Assembly (NCBI GenBank): GCA_964580055.1 | Contig: CAZOJI010000026.1 | Location: 1 to 64,000, forward strand | Direction of reading: 5' to 3' | Source of the DNA: JBDGYW01 sp964580055 | GTDB lineage: Bacteria; Gemmatimonadota; Gemmatimonadetes; Gemmatimonadales; GWC2-71-9 | DNA: 64,000 nt | In this document: positions 1-8,432 of the stretch, in pieces | How the letters are laid out: each line of letters begins with the position of its first letter | How positions within the stretch are numbered: the stretch's first letter is position 1 | The notes under the pieces: generated by a model | Seen by the model: the letters and a program-made list of their open reading frames with translations, nothing else | Database searches by the model: none | Told to the model about the DNA's origin: nothing | Made by a program: the position numbers and the translations under genes

Positions 1-2
1 CC

Positions 3-449
3 CTCACGCCCCGTCAGGTCCTGGAAGCCCACAAACGCCAACCGATCATCGAGAGTCGCTTCAAGCAGATCAAGACCGTCCACGAGATCACGCCTGTCCT
101 GCTCAAGAACGAGGGACGCATCGAAGCCCTGTTCTTCCTCTACTTCGTCGCCCTCTTCCTCAGCGCTCTCCTGGAGCGAGGTCTGCACCGGGCCATGGCT
201 CGCGAGGGCATCGACGAACTCCCCCTCTACCCTCAATACCGTTCACTTAGTGTTGACAATTGCCTCTACCCTGAAGAACGCAAGACCCGACGGCCCACGG
301 CGGAGCAGATCCTACGCCTGTTCAGCCTCCTCCAACGCCACCGTCTGTACCAGGAGGGAAAGGAGGTGGCCGTCTTCCATCCTCACCTCACCGATCTCCA
401 GGTCCAAGTCCTCTCCCTCCTGGACGCCCCTCAGTCCGTATATCGGTGA
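3..449 (+). CDS. IS1634/IS4-type transposase, C-terminal part (5' end outside window)
   Basis: The frame is open from the window edge and ends at a stop at 447-449, giving about 148 residues of a transposase C-terminus. The segment IIESRFKQIK resembles the last catalytic-Glu region (Y/R-E-K type) of IS4-superfamily DDE transposases. It is followed by a hydrophobic helix (EALFFLYFVALFLSALLE) and a basic tail, which is how IS1634-family proteins end. Internal ATGs such as the one at 195 are not the true start. The stop lies only 23 bases from the stop of the truncated vapC on the other strand, so the element probably ended inside that gene. Family assignment comes from recalled motifs; the N-terminal two thirds cannot be seen. 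Confidence 0.75.
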   Translation, partial: LTPRQVLEAHKRQPIIESRFKQIKTVHEITPVLLKNEGRIEALFFLYFVALFLSALLERGLHRAMAREGIDELPLYPQYRSLSVDNCLYPEERKTRRPTAEQILRLFSLLQRHRLYQEGKEVAVFHPHLTDLQVQVLSLLDAPQSVYR

Positions 450-471
450 CCACCGCACAGGGACCCATAAT

Positions 472-702
472 TCAAGAGAAATCCAATATTCGATCTGCGG
501 AATGAAGGTCGAGTGCATATACGCGTTCGATATTGAGCCTCGGCCGTCGAGACCTATGTGCTCCGTAGTGGAGCTCTCCAAGGACGATACTCGGCAAATA
601 GACCTGTGCCTGAGTGGCGAGTCTCACAACGATACTGGACTCACCACACAAGAGGCCTATGACAATATTGGTATCGAGAAGAAAGCTACCAGGCTTCGGC
701 AT
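472..702 (-). pseudogene. vapC: VapC-type PIN-domain toxin, truncated at 3' end
   Basis: The N-terminus (FLLDTNIVIGLL, then YLPSIVLGELHYGAHRS) is the PIN-domain core with the first acidic metal ligand in LDTN and the conserved E of GEL. PIN toxins run to about 130 residues; this frame gives 76 and loses the C-terminal acidic ligands. It stops 22 bases beyond the end of the transposase gene, so insertion of the IS most simply explains the loss. The ATG at 702 is preferred over the GTG at 714 because a GAGGG stretch lies five bases upstream. The gene overlaps the antitoxin-like gene by 17 bases, as is usual in toxin-antitoxin pairs. The product is probably inactive. Confidence 0.7.
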
Positions 703-901
703 CGACGCCCTCACAATCAGCGTCGATTGCCCTCAGCATCTCCCTGAGGTCTTCTGCGGAGATCATATTCACATACGACAAGAGAGCACTCCCATTGGCC
801 AATTGATTGGCCTTTTCGACATGAGCGAGTGCTCTGCGCTGCTCCGCCTGTGGAAGACGTCGAAATCGTGCAACAAGGTCGTCAGAAAACGGCTTCGCCA
901 A
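686..901 (-). CDS. Antitoxin-like protein upstream of vapC
   Basis: A 71-residue acidic protein lies directly upstream of, and overlaps, the truncated PIN toxin gene in the same orientation. It reads as helical (DDLVARFRRLPQAEQRRALAHVEKA) with a C-terminal segment ISAEDLREMLRAIDADCEGVDAEAW, a type of tail found in small antitoxins encoded next to VapC. No AbrB or RHH motif is obvious, so the DNA-binding fold is not assigned. Position and size support an antitoxin role; the partner toxin is broken, so the gene may be a relic or an orphan antitoxin. Confidence 0.6.
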   Translation of the reverse strand: MAKPFSDDLVARFRRLPQAEQRRALAHVEKANQLANGSALLSYVNMISAEDLREMLRAIDADCEGVDAEAW

Positions 902-1150
902 TACGTACCTCCAAGGACAAAGCTACGGATTTGAGAAGAGTTCTTCCATAAGCATATGGTGGCTGCGGAAACACTGAGTAACCCCAATATCCCGTTTCGC
1001 CGCAAATAGACGCACGTTGCATTTGCTCCCCCCACCCTTCACCTTCCTCGCCGCCGAACCCATGAAGTTCGTAAACACCAGCACTAACAGATGTAACGCG
1101 TCCGACCCGCCGCTGAATGCCGCTCCGGCGTTGAATATGGTGAGATACCT

Positions 1151-2416
1151 CTACTGAGATCTTCTTCGCGCCAGTTCCCGTTGGAGTTGTGTATTCTTCT
1201 CCGCAACCGTGCGCCCGATCTTCCCGTAAACCGGTGATACACCGTACTCTTCAGTAACCGATTCAACGACGTCCGGCAGTGCTTCGGATACTCTAGCTGC
1301 AACCTCTGCCAGCGCCTCCTTCACGACCGGCCACGGCAGGTCGACGGCTCGCGCGAGCATCTGCCAGTCAGAGGCCTGTACATTTCTCGCGTCCCAGCTT
1401 CGGCCAATTTTCATCGACAGCTTCCGTTCGAGCGACTCATATACGCCGGTCGAAACGATGTCGTAGTATGGCGCCAACCTCGTCCCATCCGCGCCATAGA
1501 GTAGTGCGAGGTTCTTGGCATGAGCATCTTCGTTGCCCACCAGATAGTTGAAGCCCACCCAACGAACCAGCCGATCGAGATCGATTATCGGGGCGGCTGA
1601 GTAGCGCAGAATCGTCTGAGCGCAGCGCTTGATACCAGGGCCGCCGTCGTGTTCGTACTTGCGCGATGGATCGACCCCAAGCGCTTGGCAGAAATCCTCC
1701 TGATGGAGGCGGTGCAAGCTCCCGCCGCTTTCCTGTCTGTCGAAGCGCCGAGTCGTAAACACGCGGACGTTCTCCGAGGCCAAACCTGCGCTGACCACGT
1801 TGAGCCCTGCGGCACCAGCCAGCGTCGCGCAGCAGAGCTCGTTTTCGAGCAGATGGCTGAAGCGCATCGTCGACTGCTTGAGAATATGCGACGTGATCGC
1901 TCCGTTCAGAGGAAGCGACCAACTATCACCATCGTGATATAGCGCGATCTTTTCCTGCGCACCCGCCAAGGACAGCCGGCCACGCGACAGGGCCGCTGCC
2001 ATTTCCAGGCGGTCTTCTTCGTCGAACAACTCCTCGATTTCCGTATCCGATACGGCGCGATACGCCGGCGGAGACGGCGGCCGCTCTCCTTGGGGCCATA
2101 TGGACACCGCCCCTGGACACTCTCCGCCGATCGCACCGAGTAGAGCCAGGTCGTCTTCCTGTGCTACTCCGATCGCGGTTGCCACGAGACGACGATACGC
2201 TTGCTCGGGAAGCAGATTACGGAAGAACGGTCCCGCCTTCGAGTCTGCATAGGGAGAAACCTGTTTCGGCATTGACAGCGAGATTGGCGGTACGGACGGA
2301 TCTTCGACAACATCCGCGTAGTAGGTGAACCGCACGCCACGCCCGCGAGGCTGCAACGTTCCCACCAGCTTGCCGTGAAGCAGCACGTCAAACACTTGCA
2401 CCACCCGATGGACCAC
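1151..2416 (-). CDS. hipA: HipA-family serine/threonine kinase toxin
   Basis: The 421-residue product has the full HipA layout: an N-terminal HipA_N beta domain (residues 1-105), the glycine-rich loop with LSLAGAQEK (148-156) whose serine (about 149) matches the autophosphorylated Ser of E. coli HipA, the catalytic loop GNEDAHAKN (294-302), and the metal-binding YYDIVS (317-322). In the characterised family the kinase phosphorylates an aminoacyl-tRNA synthetase (GltX for E. coli HipA), stalls translation and causes persistence. All catalytic residues are present, so the toxin looks active. It follows hipB with a 29-base overlap, so translation is probably coupled. The target of this member is unknown. 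Confidence 0.93.
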   Translation of the reverse strand: MVHRVVQVFDVLLHGKLVGTLQPRGRGVRFTYYADVVEDPSVPPISLSMPKQVSPYADSKAGPFFRNLLPEQAYRRLVATAIGVAQEDDLALLGAIGGECPGAVSIWPQGERPPSPPAYRAVSDTEIEELFDEEDRLEMAAALSRGRLSLAGAQEKIALYHDGDSWSLPLNGAITSHILKQSTMRFSHLLENELCCATLAGAAGLNVVSAGLASENVRVFTTRRFDRQESGGSLHRLHQEDFCQALGVDPSRKYEHDGGPGIKRCAQTILRYSAAPIIDLDRLVRWVGFNYLVGNEDAHAKNLALLYGADGTRLAPYYDIVSTGVYESLERKLSMKIGRSWDARNVQASDWQMLARAVDLPWPVVKEALAEVAARVSEALPDVVESVTEEYGVSPVYGKIGRTVAEKNTQLQRELARRRSQ

Positions 2417-2645
2417 GCGGCTTCAACTCGATGTCCCAGCCGAGTAGCATGAGTACTTTGAGCAGAGTCTTGAAGCTCACTCCAGGCCGCTTGCCACGCT
2501 CGAGTTCACTTATCAAACGGATACTCGTTCTGGAACTGGCGGCGAGTTGCGCCATGGTGAGCCCCAGCTGCTCGCGCCTGCCGCGGATCGCGCCACCCAA
2601 CGACTTCATGTCGGTAACCAGCACTTGCACCTCCGTTTTACACAA
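2388..2645 (-). CDS. hipB: HipB-like XRE antitoxin
   Basis: An 85-residue helix-turn-helix protein (GAIRGRREQLGLTMAQLA, then SIRLISELERGKR) of the XRE/Cro type, located immediately upstream of hipA on the same strand and overlapping it. HipB proteins bind HipA and repress the operon as dimers. The HTH spans about residues 16-70 with a short Gly/Pro tail. The likely regulatory region is the AT-richer stretch 2646-2770 upstream. The assignment rests on the HTH pattern and on the hipA neighbour. Confidence 0.88.
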   Translation of the reverse strand: MCKTEVQVLVTDMKSLGGAIRGRREQLGLTMAQLAASSRTSIRLISELERGKRPGVSFKTLLKVLMLLGWDIELKPRGPSGGASV

Positions 2646-2918
2646 AGGGATAATAAGGCACTTCAGGCACCAAAGTCAAGCAGTGTTGTCCTTTTATGTA
2701 ATCAACTTAAAATGTTGTAAAACAAGACTTTATACAAGTTCTTACACTGTAATAGCAAAGTTCTGGAATCATGTTGAGGAGAAACTCGATCCTGTGCCAC
2801 CGTTTGTCGCGGCAGATGGCTGTCGACCGGTTCAAGCAGTCAAGGCAGAGCGAATATCTGCGAGCCTCAGGCTCCGCAAGGCTGGCTGGGCGGTCACCTC
2901 TGGCAAAACGGCATCGAT
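2646..2918. promoter_or_regulatory. Divergent intergenic region between hipB and the nuclease-like gene
   Basis: This 273-base gap separates hipBA (leftward) from the rightward pair at 2919-3493. Its left half (about 2640-2760) is visibly AT-richer than its surroundings, with TTTTATGTAATC and TTGTAAAACAAGAC, as expected for promoters and HipB operators. I could not find a clean HipB-type inverted repeat. The right half is more GC-rich, and the frame leading into 2919 is open back to about 2778 without an ATG, so the small gene could start earlier at a non-ATG codon. Confidence 0.35.
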
Positions 2919-3056
2919 ATGAAGGTTCAGAACGAGAATATGTTGGTCACTCCCGGCGATATGAAGCTCACAACCGGAGGCGTGCAGCACTCTCATTTAG
3001 CAGAGAGCGCCGTGCCGTGCTCCACGCACTTCGCGATGCCGCAGAGTGGCACATGA
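2919..3056 (+). CDS. Small unknown ORF overlapping the nuclease-like gene
   Basis: An ATG frame of 45 residues whose TGA shares four bases (ATGA) with the ATG of the next gene, an arrangement typical of coupled genes. The sequence (MKVQNENMLVTPGDMKLTTGG...) resembles nothing I recognise, and the frame is open upstream to about 2778. It may be a small regulatory protein, the 3' end of a decayed gene, or chance. The ATGA overlap is the only positive evidence. Confidence 0.3.
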   Translation: MKVQNENMLVTPGDMKLTTGGVQHSHLAESAVPCSTHFAMPQSGT

Positions 3057-3493
3057 TTACCACGGTAATAGACCCTCCAGTAGGGGGAGGTCTCCTGACC
3101 GATCTTCAGCGTGCTGTTGGAGGTTCACTTGTTCCTCGACACGGCGAAAACCTCACCCCTCTGCAGCTGCAATCACAGTTCTTCTTTGGAGCATTTCTCG
3201 TTCAGGATGGTCACCCACTCGGCGCACCAACAAGAGAAGGATTGCCGGACTTCGTTTTCCGCGACGGACTCCGATACCATGGCATCGAGGTGAAAGCTCC
3301 TGACTCAAGACGCGGATTACTTGCCGCAGTTCGAAAGGCCGACAAGCAGTTGGGTAGGTTGTCCGAAGGTGGGCTAGTCGTGGTTGACGTGAGTTTGTTG
3401 GTTCAGGCGCAGCTGGGAACCTGGGAAACTGGTGACGGTACTGATGCCTGGCTTCAAGATCAGCTTGGCAAGATTATCAAACCGCACAAGTAG
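3053..3493 (+). CDS. Putative PD-(D/E)XK-type endonuclease-like protein
   Basis: The 146-residue frame starting at MITTVIDPP contains GLPDFVF followed by a strand with GIEVKAP and then a helix (LLAAVRKADKQLGRL) and GGLVVVDVSLL. The order D...E-x-K on adjacent strands, then an alpha helix and another strand, is the core of PD-(D/E)XK nucleases and related restriction or repair folds. The frame is open further upstream (to 2771), but that part is basic, low in structure and out of keeping; the ATG at 3053 coincides with an ATGA overlap. The gene is divergent from hipBA and could be a restriction remnant, a defence nuclease or a mobile-element gene. Function is inferred from the motif only. Confidence 0.5.
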   Translation: MITTVIDPPVGGGLLTDLQRAVGGSLVPRHGENLTPLQLQSQFFFGAFLVQDGHPLGAPTREGLPDFVFRDGLRYHGIEVKAPDSRRGLLAAVRKADKQLGRLSEGGLVVVDVSLLVQAQLGTWETGDGTDAWLQDQLGKIIKPHK

Positions 3494-3758
3494 CTTTAAG
3501 CCGGTGTCCGAAAAAACGGGTCAAGTCCAGCTCGTCGAGATCCCCGCGCTGTCTGAGCGACAAGCAACAACGCGACTGCGATACGGATCTCTCCCTTTCT
3601 AAAACCGGCCGCCTGTCGGATACTTCATCCGTGTCAACTTCGGATCGGACCATCGCTACAACAGTGCCCACAAGTCCGGTGCCAAACACCAACGCCTTGC
3701 ATGATTGATACGACAAGGACGCTGCCAACTGCAATCGGCAAATCTGGAGACAGAGACA

Positions 3759-5804
3759 ATGAATAAGCTTTTGAGTTGGTGTGTTTCGTTGGCGGCAGTC
3801 GTCGCCATTACTCCTGCTGCGCTTGGAGCGCAGCACTGGCTGCACGACGACGGCTCGCGCACCAACCGGTCGATATTCCGGCCGCTCGACTGGCCCGACC
3901 CGACCAACATGCGCAACGCCTCGGGATCGCCGGGGTCGGAGTATTGGCAACAACAGGTCGACTACGCGATCGAGGCCAGACTCGACACGGTGGAGCATGC
4001 CGTATATGGATCCGAGCGCATCACATACCACAACAACTCGCCGGACCGGTTGCGGTATCTCTGGGTGCAACTGGACCAGAACGTCCGGTCCATCGAACAC
4101 AGCCGGGCCTACCAGATGCGGGGCGCGTTGCCTGCTGAGATAAACCCCGCGGCACGTCGGTTTCTCGGCCTGGACCGGTTCGACGGCGGGCACAACATCA
4201 CGCGCGTGCAAATTGACGACGGCGGCGCCCTACGCGACACCAGGTACATAATCAACGGTACTGAAATGAGAGTGGATTTGATTTCTCCACTGGAGAGCGG
4301 GTCGTCTGTGGAGTTCGAGATCGACTGGAATTTCCGGGTACCGGACCAGGCGCGTGGCAGCAAGGAGCTGGTGACCGATGGGTGGCTGTATCAGATAGCA
4401 CAGTGGTTCCCGCGCCTGGCAGTTTACGATGACGTGAATGGCTGGCAGACCGATCAGTTCCTCGGCAGTGGTGAATTCTACCTCGAGTTCGGCAATTACG
4501 ATGTCAAGCTCACAGTGCCATGGAGCCACATAGTGGACGCTACAGGTATGCTCCAGAATCCGGAGGAGGTGCTGACCGAAACTCAGCGGGATCGACTGGC
4601 CCGGGCAATAACCAGTGAAGAGCCGATTTTCATCATTCCCGTGGAAGAAGTGTTGACCCCCGAGAGTCGTCCCGTCCAGAGTGGCGAGCTAACCTGGCAC
4701 TATGTCGCCGAGAACGTCCGGGACTTTGCGTGGGTGAGTTCCAAATCATTCGTGTGGGATGCCGCGGGTTTCCGCTATCAGCCGGATGGCCGGCTCATCG
4801 AGGCTCACTCGTTCTATCCGCGCGAAGCAATGCCGCTGTGGGACAGTCTGTCGACCAAAGCCATTATCCAGACTTTCAAGACCTATGGCAGAATGGCCTT
4901 CGAGTATCCCTATCCCAAGGCGACGAACGTGAACGGCGGCAGAGGCGGGGGCATGGAGTACCCCATGATGGCGTTCTGCGGCGGTCGCCCCAACCCCGAC
5001 GGCACCTATCCGGTACAACTGGCCGAACGCTTCTTGATGGTCACCATCCACGAGGTTGGGCACAACTGGTTCCCGATGATCGTCGGCTCCGATGAGCGAA
5101 AATGGGGCTGGATGGACGAGGGATTGAACACGTTCCTCCACTACACCACGCTGCTGGAATGGGATGCTCAGCACCCGACAACGGATGGATCCGCCGTCGC
5201 GATCGCAAACCACATGAGGAATCACGACCAGGCGCCCATAATGACGGCCCCGGACATAATCCACAGGGCGGGTTTCGCCACGAACTACTCAAAGCCTGCT
5301 ACCGGCCTGGTCATGCTCCGTGAACAGGTACTCGGTGAAGAGTTGTTTGATGCGGCATTTCAGGAATATGCCCGGAAGTGGATGTTCAAAAAGCCGCAGC
5401 CGGCGGACTTCTTCCGGTCGATGGAGGAAGGTTCAGGCGAGCTCCTCAACTGGTTCTGGCGCGGCTGGTTCTACACCACCCACTACAACGATCAAGCGCT
5501 GGAGTCGGTTTCCTTACAAAGCGCCGAGGAGCTGATCGGCGACACCGAGCGGGGCCGGCAGTATTACCGCGTGCAGGTTGACAACGAAGGTGGATTGGTG
5601 ATGCCGCTTCACTTGGGTATCACCTACGACGACGGCACCAGCGAAGTCGTGAAACTCCCGGCGGATATCTGGCGCAACAACGAACTCACGTTCACCTACG
5701 GGTTCTTCACCGACAAGACGGTTGTACGAGTAGTTGTAGATCCCGATTTGGCTTTCGCGGACGTGAACCGGGACAACAACACGTGGACCGCCCCGATCCC
5801 GTGA
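3759..5804 (+). CDS. Exported M1-family zinc metallopeptidase
   Basis: A 681-residue protein with an N-terminal signal peptide (MNKLLSWCVSLAAVVAITPAALGA). It carries the gluzincin motif HEVGHNWFP (His431, Glu432, His435) and the third zinc ligand Glu454 in WMDEGLN, 18 residues further on. The substrate-binding GAMEN element appears as GGGMEYP about 30 residues before the zinc site, a variant seen in secreted M1 peptidases of environmental bacteria. An N-terminal beta-saddle region and a C-terminal region complete the usual length. It should act as a periplasmic or secreted aminopeptidase. The ATG at 3759 is chosen because GGAG lies just upstream and the signal peptide begins there; the ATG-like start at 3705 adds an unrelated polar stretch. 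Confidence 0.9.
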   Translation: MNKLLSWCVSLAAVVAITPAALGAQHWLHDDGSRTNRSIFRPLDWPDPTNMRNASGSPGSEYWQQQVDYAIEARLDTVEHAVYGSERITYHNNSPDRLRYLWVQLDQNVRSIEHSRAYQMRGALPAEINPAARRFLGLDRFDGGHNITRVQIDDGGALRDTRYIINGTEMRVDLISPLESGSSVEFEIDWNFRVPDQARGSKELVTDGWLYQIAQWFPRLAVYDDVNGWQTDQFLGSGEFYLEFGNYDVKLTVPWSHIVDATGMLQNPEEVLTETQRDRLARAITSEEPIFIIPVEEVLTPESRPVQSGELTWHYVAENVRDFAWVSSKSFVWDAAGFRYQPDGRLIEAHSFYPREAMPLWDSLSTKAIIQTFKTYGRMAFEYPYPKATNVNGGRGGGMEYPMMAFCGGRPNPDGTYPVQLAERFLMVTIHEVGHNWFPMIVGSDERKWGWMDEGLNTFLHYTTLLEWDAQHPTTDGSAVAIANHMRNHDQAPIMTAPDIIHRAGFATNYSKPATGLVMLREQVLGEELFDAAFQEYARKWMFKKPQPADFFRSMEEGSGELLNWFWRGWFYTTHYNDQALESVSLQSAEELIGDTERGRQYYRVQVDNEGGLVMPLHLGITYDDGTSEVVKLPADIWRNNELTFTYGFFTDKTVVRVVVDPDLAFADVNRDNNTWTAPIP

Positions 5805-5849
5805 GTATCGAATACGAGGATACTCTAGAGAATCAATATCTCCACTGAC

Positions 5850-6540
5850 TCACGTCTTCACCGGTTGGGGCATTGTCAACGATGAACTGAGCCATCTGCT
5901 CGATCCGTGCTTCGGAATCCGCATCGGCACGGTGGGCAGGTCGTTCTGAAGAGAAACCCAGGTTCCGCCACCGTTCAGCGTGGCGTACACGCCGAACTCG
6001 GTTCCCAAAAACAGAAGATCGGGTGCTTCGGGATCTTCGGCGAAGGCTCTAATGGGCTCGTCGTCCGGCAGGCCGTCTGTTATGGACCTCCAGGACGATC
6101 CGAAGTCGGAACTCTTCAAGAGTTAGGGATGGAAATCGTTGCTTTCGTGGCCGGAGAAGGCAGCATAGATGGTCTCCGGGTCATGAGCGGAGAGAACCAG
6201 ACGAACCACCTGCGACAACTCGGGAACGCCAGGGAAGGATGCGATTTCCGTCCACGCCCCTCCCCCATCCCGCGTGAGTTGGATCAAACCGTCGTCGGTT
6301 CCCACCGCCAACACTCCACGCCGCAGCGGCGACTCGGCTATGATACGGATAGTCCCGTAGGGAGAAATGAGGTTCTCCGGACCGTACTCCAGCTCCCTGG
6401 TCAAATCTGGGCTTACTGTCTCCCAGGAATCTCCCCGATCACGGCTCCGAAACAGATACTGGGCTCCGAAGTAGATCGTTCGGGGATCGTGAGGCGAGAT
6501 GAGAACCGGTGCGCTCCACTGTGAGCTGAATCCCGAGACG
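5850..6540 (-). pseudogene. Decayed BNR/VPS10-like beta-propeller (glycosyl-hydrolase-like) gene remnant
   Basis: Reading leftward, a frame beginning near 6540 gives APVLISPHDPRTIYFGA, RSRDRGDSWE, SPYGTIRIIAESP, GTDDGLIQLTRDGG and, after a stop, SSDFGSSWRSITDGLP and NGGGTWVSLQNDLP. These are the Asp-box (S-x-D-x-G-x-x-W) blades of the large WD40/YVTN/BNR-like repeat proteins. The stop at 6123-6125 is in frame (HP-stop-LLKSSDFG), so it is a nonsense change where homologues usually have an aromatic residue. The N-terminal two thirds are missing (a TGA precedes about 6555) and the reading breaks again near 5935. It is a relic, not an expressed gene. Confidence 0.7.
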
Positions 6541-6695
6541 CGGGCCGCTCAGGTCGACCCGCGCAATCTCGAGAACAACGTTCCCGCTGTTTTTCTCGCT
6601 GGAAGCTTCTCCGCCGGTAACGCCCCCTCAGCAGTGTTCATCGAGAACGGCAGGTTCGACGGAGTAAGGACATCGGAGGTTGATGCAACCGCCCC

Positions 6696-7022
6696 TCAGT
6701 GCAACTTCGCTCCCTTGAATCTCTTCGCCTCGTTTTTTACGAAATCCTGCAGGTTGTCGGGAAGCCGAGGAAACGCGCTTTTCAGAGATTCCCCCTCCTT
6801 CATGTGCCCGGCTACCGCCATCCACCTGTCCCGGTCGGCCTCCGATTCCACGAAGGGACGGAATACCTGGTAAGTGTTCTCAACTACCCAATCGTTGAGA
6901 TCCTGCAGTTCCTCCGCAGTGAGTGATCCGCTCACAGCTTCGGCCATCTCCCTGGCTTCTTCTCCTCTGCCCTCAGCAACGAGTCGCTGTATCTGCCGCT
7001 TGATATTCTCCATGTTATTCAT
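6696..7022 (-). CDS. Hypothetical small acidic helical protein
   Basis: A 108-residue protein starting at MNNMENIKRQ with a strong ribosome-binding site (GGAGGTGTG, six bases before the ATG at 7022). It is rich in charged helices (QIQRLVAEGRGEEAREMAEAV, AEELQDLNDWVVENTYQVFRPFVES) and ends in a basic tail (NEAKRFKGAKLH). No catalytic motif or membrane segment is visible. The good Shine-Dalgarno and protein-like composition support a real gene; I do not recognise the family. It is divergent from the small gene at 7304. Confidence 0.6.
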   Translation of the reverse strand: MNNMENIKRQIQRLVAEGRGEEAREMAEAVSGSLTAEELQDLNDWVVENTYQVFRPFVESEADRDRWMAVAGHMKEGESLKSAFPRLPDNLQDFVKNEAKRFKGAKLH

Positions 7023-7303
7023 CTTACACACCTCCGCTCGATAATCGCTTGCCTTTAGAGTGATTTGTGGTCTCGACTCACGCCGAACAACCATTTGTCG
7101 CCACGGTGTCGTCTCAAAGTTTATGATCCTGCGCTTCTGATTCTTCCATTATGTGAGTGTCGGCTCGAGCGCATGCATTACACCCTGTTTCGGTACCGGC
7201 TAAAGAATTTCCTGCAGGCTGCCGATACTAGGTTAGGCAGGGCCTGCGTCCCCTCGAGCGGTGATTCAGTGCGCCCGGCCGAGATGTGTGACCGGAGGTT
7301 ACA

Positions 7304-7570
7304 ATGGCGATCAAACCGTTAGACAATCCGCACAGTGCACCCAGAGTTTGGGGTGGAAAGCCGCTCTCTGCCCGAGCGAATTCTCCGGCCGACATATCGA
7401 GCATCAATCGGCACAAACAGGTGATATCACCACGGAAAGCAACCGCGTCTGTTGCACCCGCAGAGGACACGAAACCGGAGCTGCCGCCGGCGATTAGGGC
7501 ATATACTCAATTCGCAGTCGGCCAATTCACCAAGGGCCGGTTGATCGACATACTCGCTCCAGACCGCTGA
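7304..7570 (+). CDS. Hypothetical small protein
   Basis: An 88-residue frame with GGAGG six bases before the ATG. The first half is polar and probably disordered (MAIKPLDNPHSAPRVWGGK, PRKATASVAPAEDTKPELPP) and the end looks helical (IRAYTQFAVGQFTKGRLIDILAP). No known domain is recognised. The ribosome-binding site is the main support. Confidence 0.4.
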   Translation: MAIKPLDNPHSAPRVWGGKPLSARANSPADISSINRHKQVISPRKATASVAPAEDTKPELPPAIRAYTQFAVGQFTKGRLIDILAPDR

Positions 7571-7696
7571 CCGGATACTCGCTCCCGTCTACTGTCGAGC
7601 AGCTTCGATAGGCGGCTCGCTATCCTTGCAGGCGGTAAGCCACAGGTGTATGGTATCCGGTAGCCGAACAGCACCCTAGTTACCGTTTTCGCCCGG

Positions 7697-8383
7697 ATGA
7701 CAGCTCAGACAAAAGACGAACCGGACAGAGAACGCTCAGAACTGGCCGACTCCGTCAGGCGGGGAGACGTCGACACAGCGGATCTCATACTGGACGAGCT
7801 GAACAGTGCCGGCTCGCTGAGCGCCGGAGAGATCGACGATCTCGTTGTCGCTGCATGCGAGCACGGACACCTCGATGTGTTGGACTTATTGGTGTCACGG
7901 GGAGGGTGTTGTCACAGGCGCGCTCTCCCCACGGCTCTCCTGAACAACCATCCCCCTCTCGCACTTCACCTCATCAGGAGCTGCAACGTAGATCTCGAGG
8001 AGAAGCTCCCTCACGGTGACACACCTCTGTGCTACTCCATCGACCGGGAGCTGGCAGACGTGGTCATAGCCCTGCTGCTCAAGGGCGCAGCCACTTGGGA
8101 TCTCACCGAAAGTCGGAACCGAAAGCTGGTCAATCTGCTGGAAGACAACGCGGGCAGTATCGGCGATTTGGTCGAGGATGAGAGAACCGCTCGAGAGATG
8201 CTCTGTGTGCTGGGGAAACAGGCGTATCGAACGGCACTTTCGTCAGAGCTTTCCACGTCCAAGAGAAAAGCCAACCAACGTGCCGTCGCTCTCTTCAGAC
8301 TGGCTCGCCGGTTCGGTCCGTTGCTTGGCGTGAGCAAGGAGTACTCGGAAAAGGCCAGCAAAGAGGTGAAGGGGATACGTTAG
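7697..8383 (+). CDS. Ankyrin-repeat-like protein
   Basis: A 228-residue soluble protein without signal peptide. Residues about 10-140 show degenerate ankyrin units: LADSVRRGDVDTADLILDEL, LVVAACEHGHLDVLDLLVSRGG and HGDTPLCYSIDRELADVVIALLLKGA, the last with the GxTPL start and the xxVVxLLLxxGA end. The C-terminal 80 residues are charged and helical, ending with a basic KEVKGIR. It probably mediates protein contacts. It sits 50 bases before the ClC channel gene in the same direction and may be co-transcribed with it. Confidence 0.65.
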   Translation: MTAQTKDEPDRERSELADSVRRGDVDTADLILDELNSAGSLSAGEIDDLVVAACEHGHLDVLDLLVSRGGCCHRRALPTALLNNHPPLALHLIRSCNVDLEEKLPHGDTPLCYSIDRELADVVIALLLKGAATWDLTESRNRKLVNLLEDNAGSIGDLVEDERTAREMLCVLGKQAYRTALSSELSTSKRKANQRAVALFRLARRFGPLLGVSKEYSEKASKEVKGIR

Positions 8384-8432
8384 CCGCCGCGGGGTGACGG
8401 CTGACTCGGAGGCAGTTTATCTTCAGCGCGTC

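Noticed and set aside
3477..4211. A 244-residue minus-strand frame opposite the start of the M1 peptidase gene
   Set aside because: Composition is shadow-like and there is no ribosome-binding site; the plus-strand peptidase is certain.
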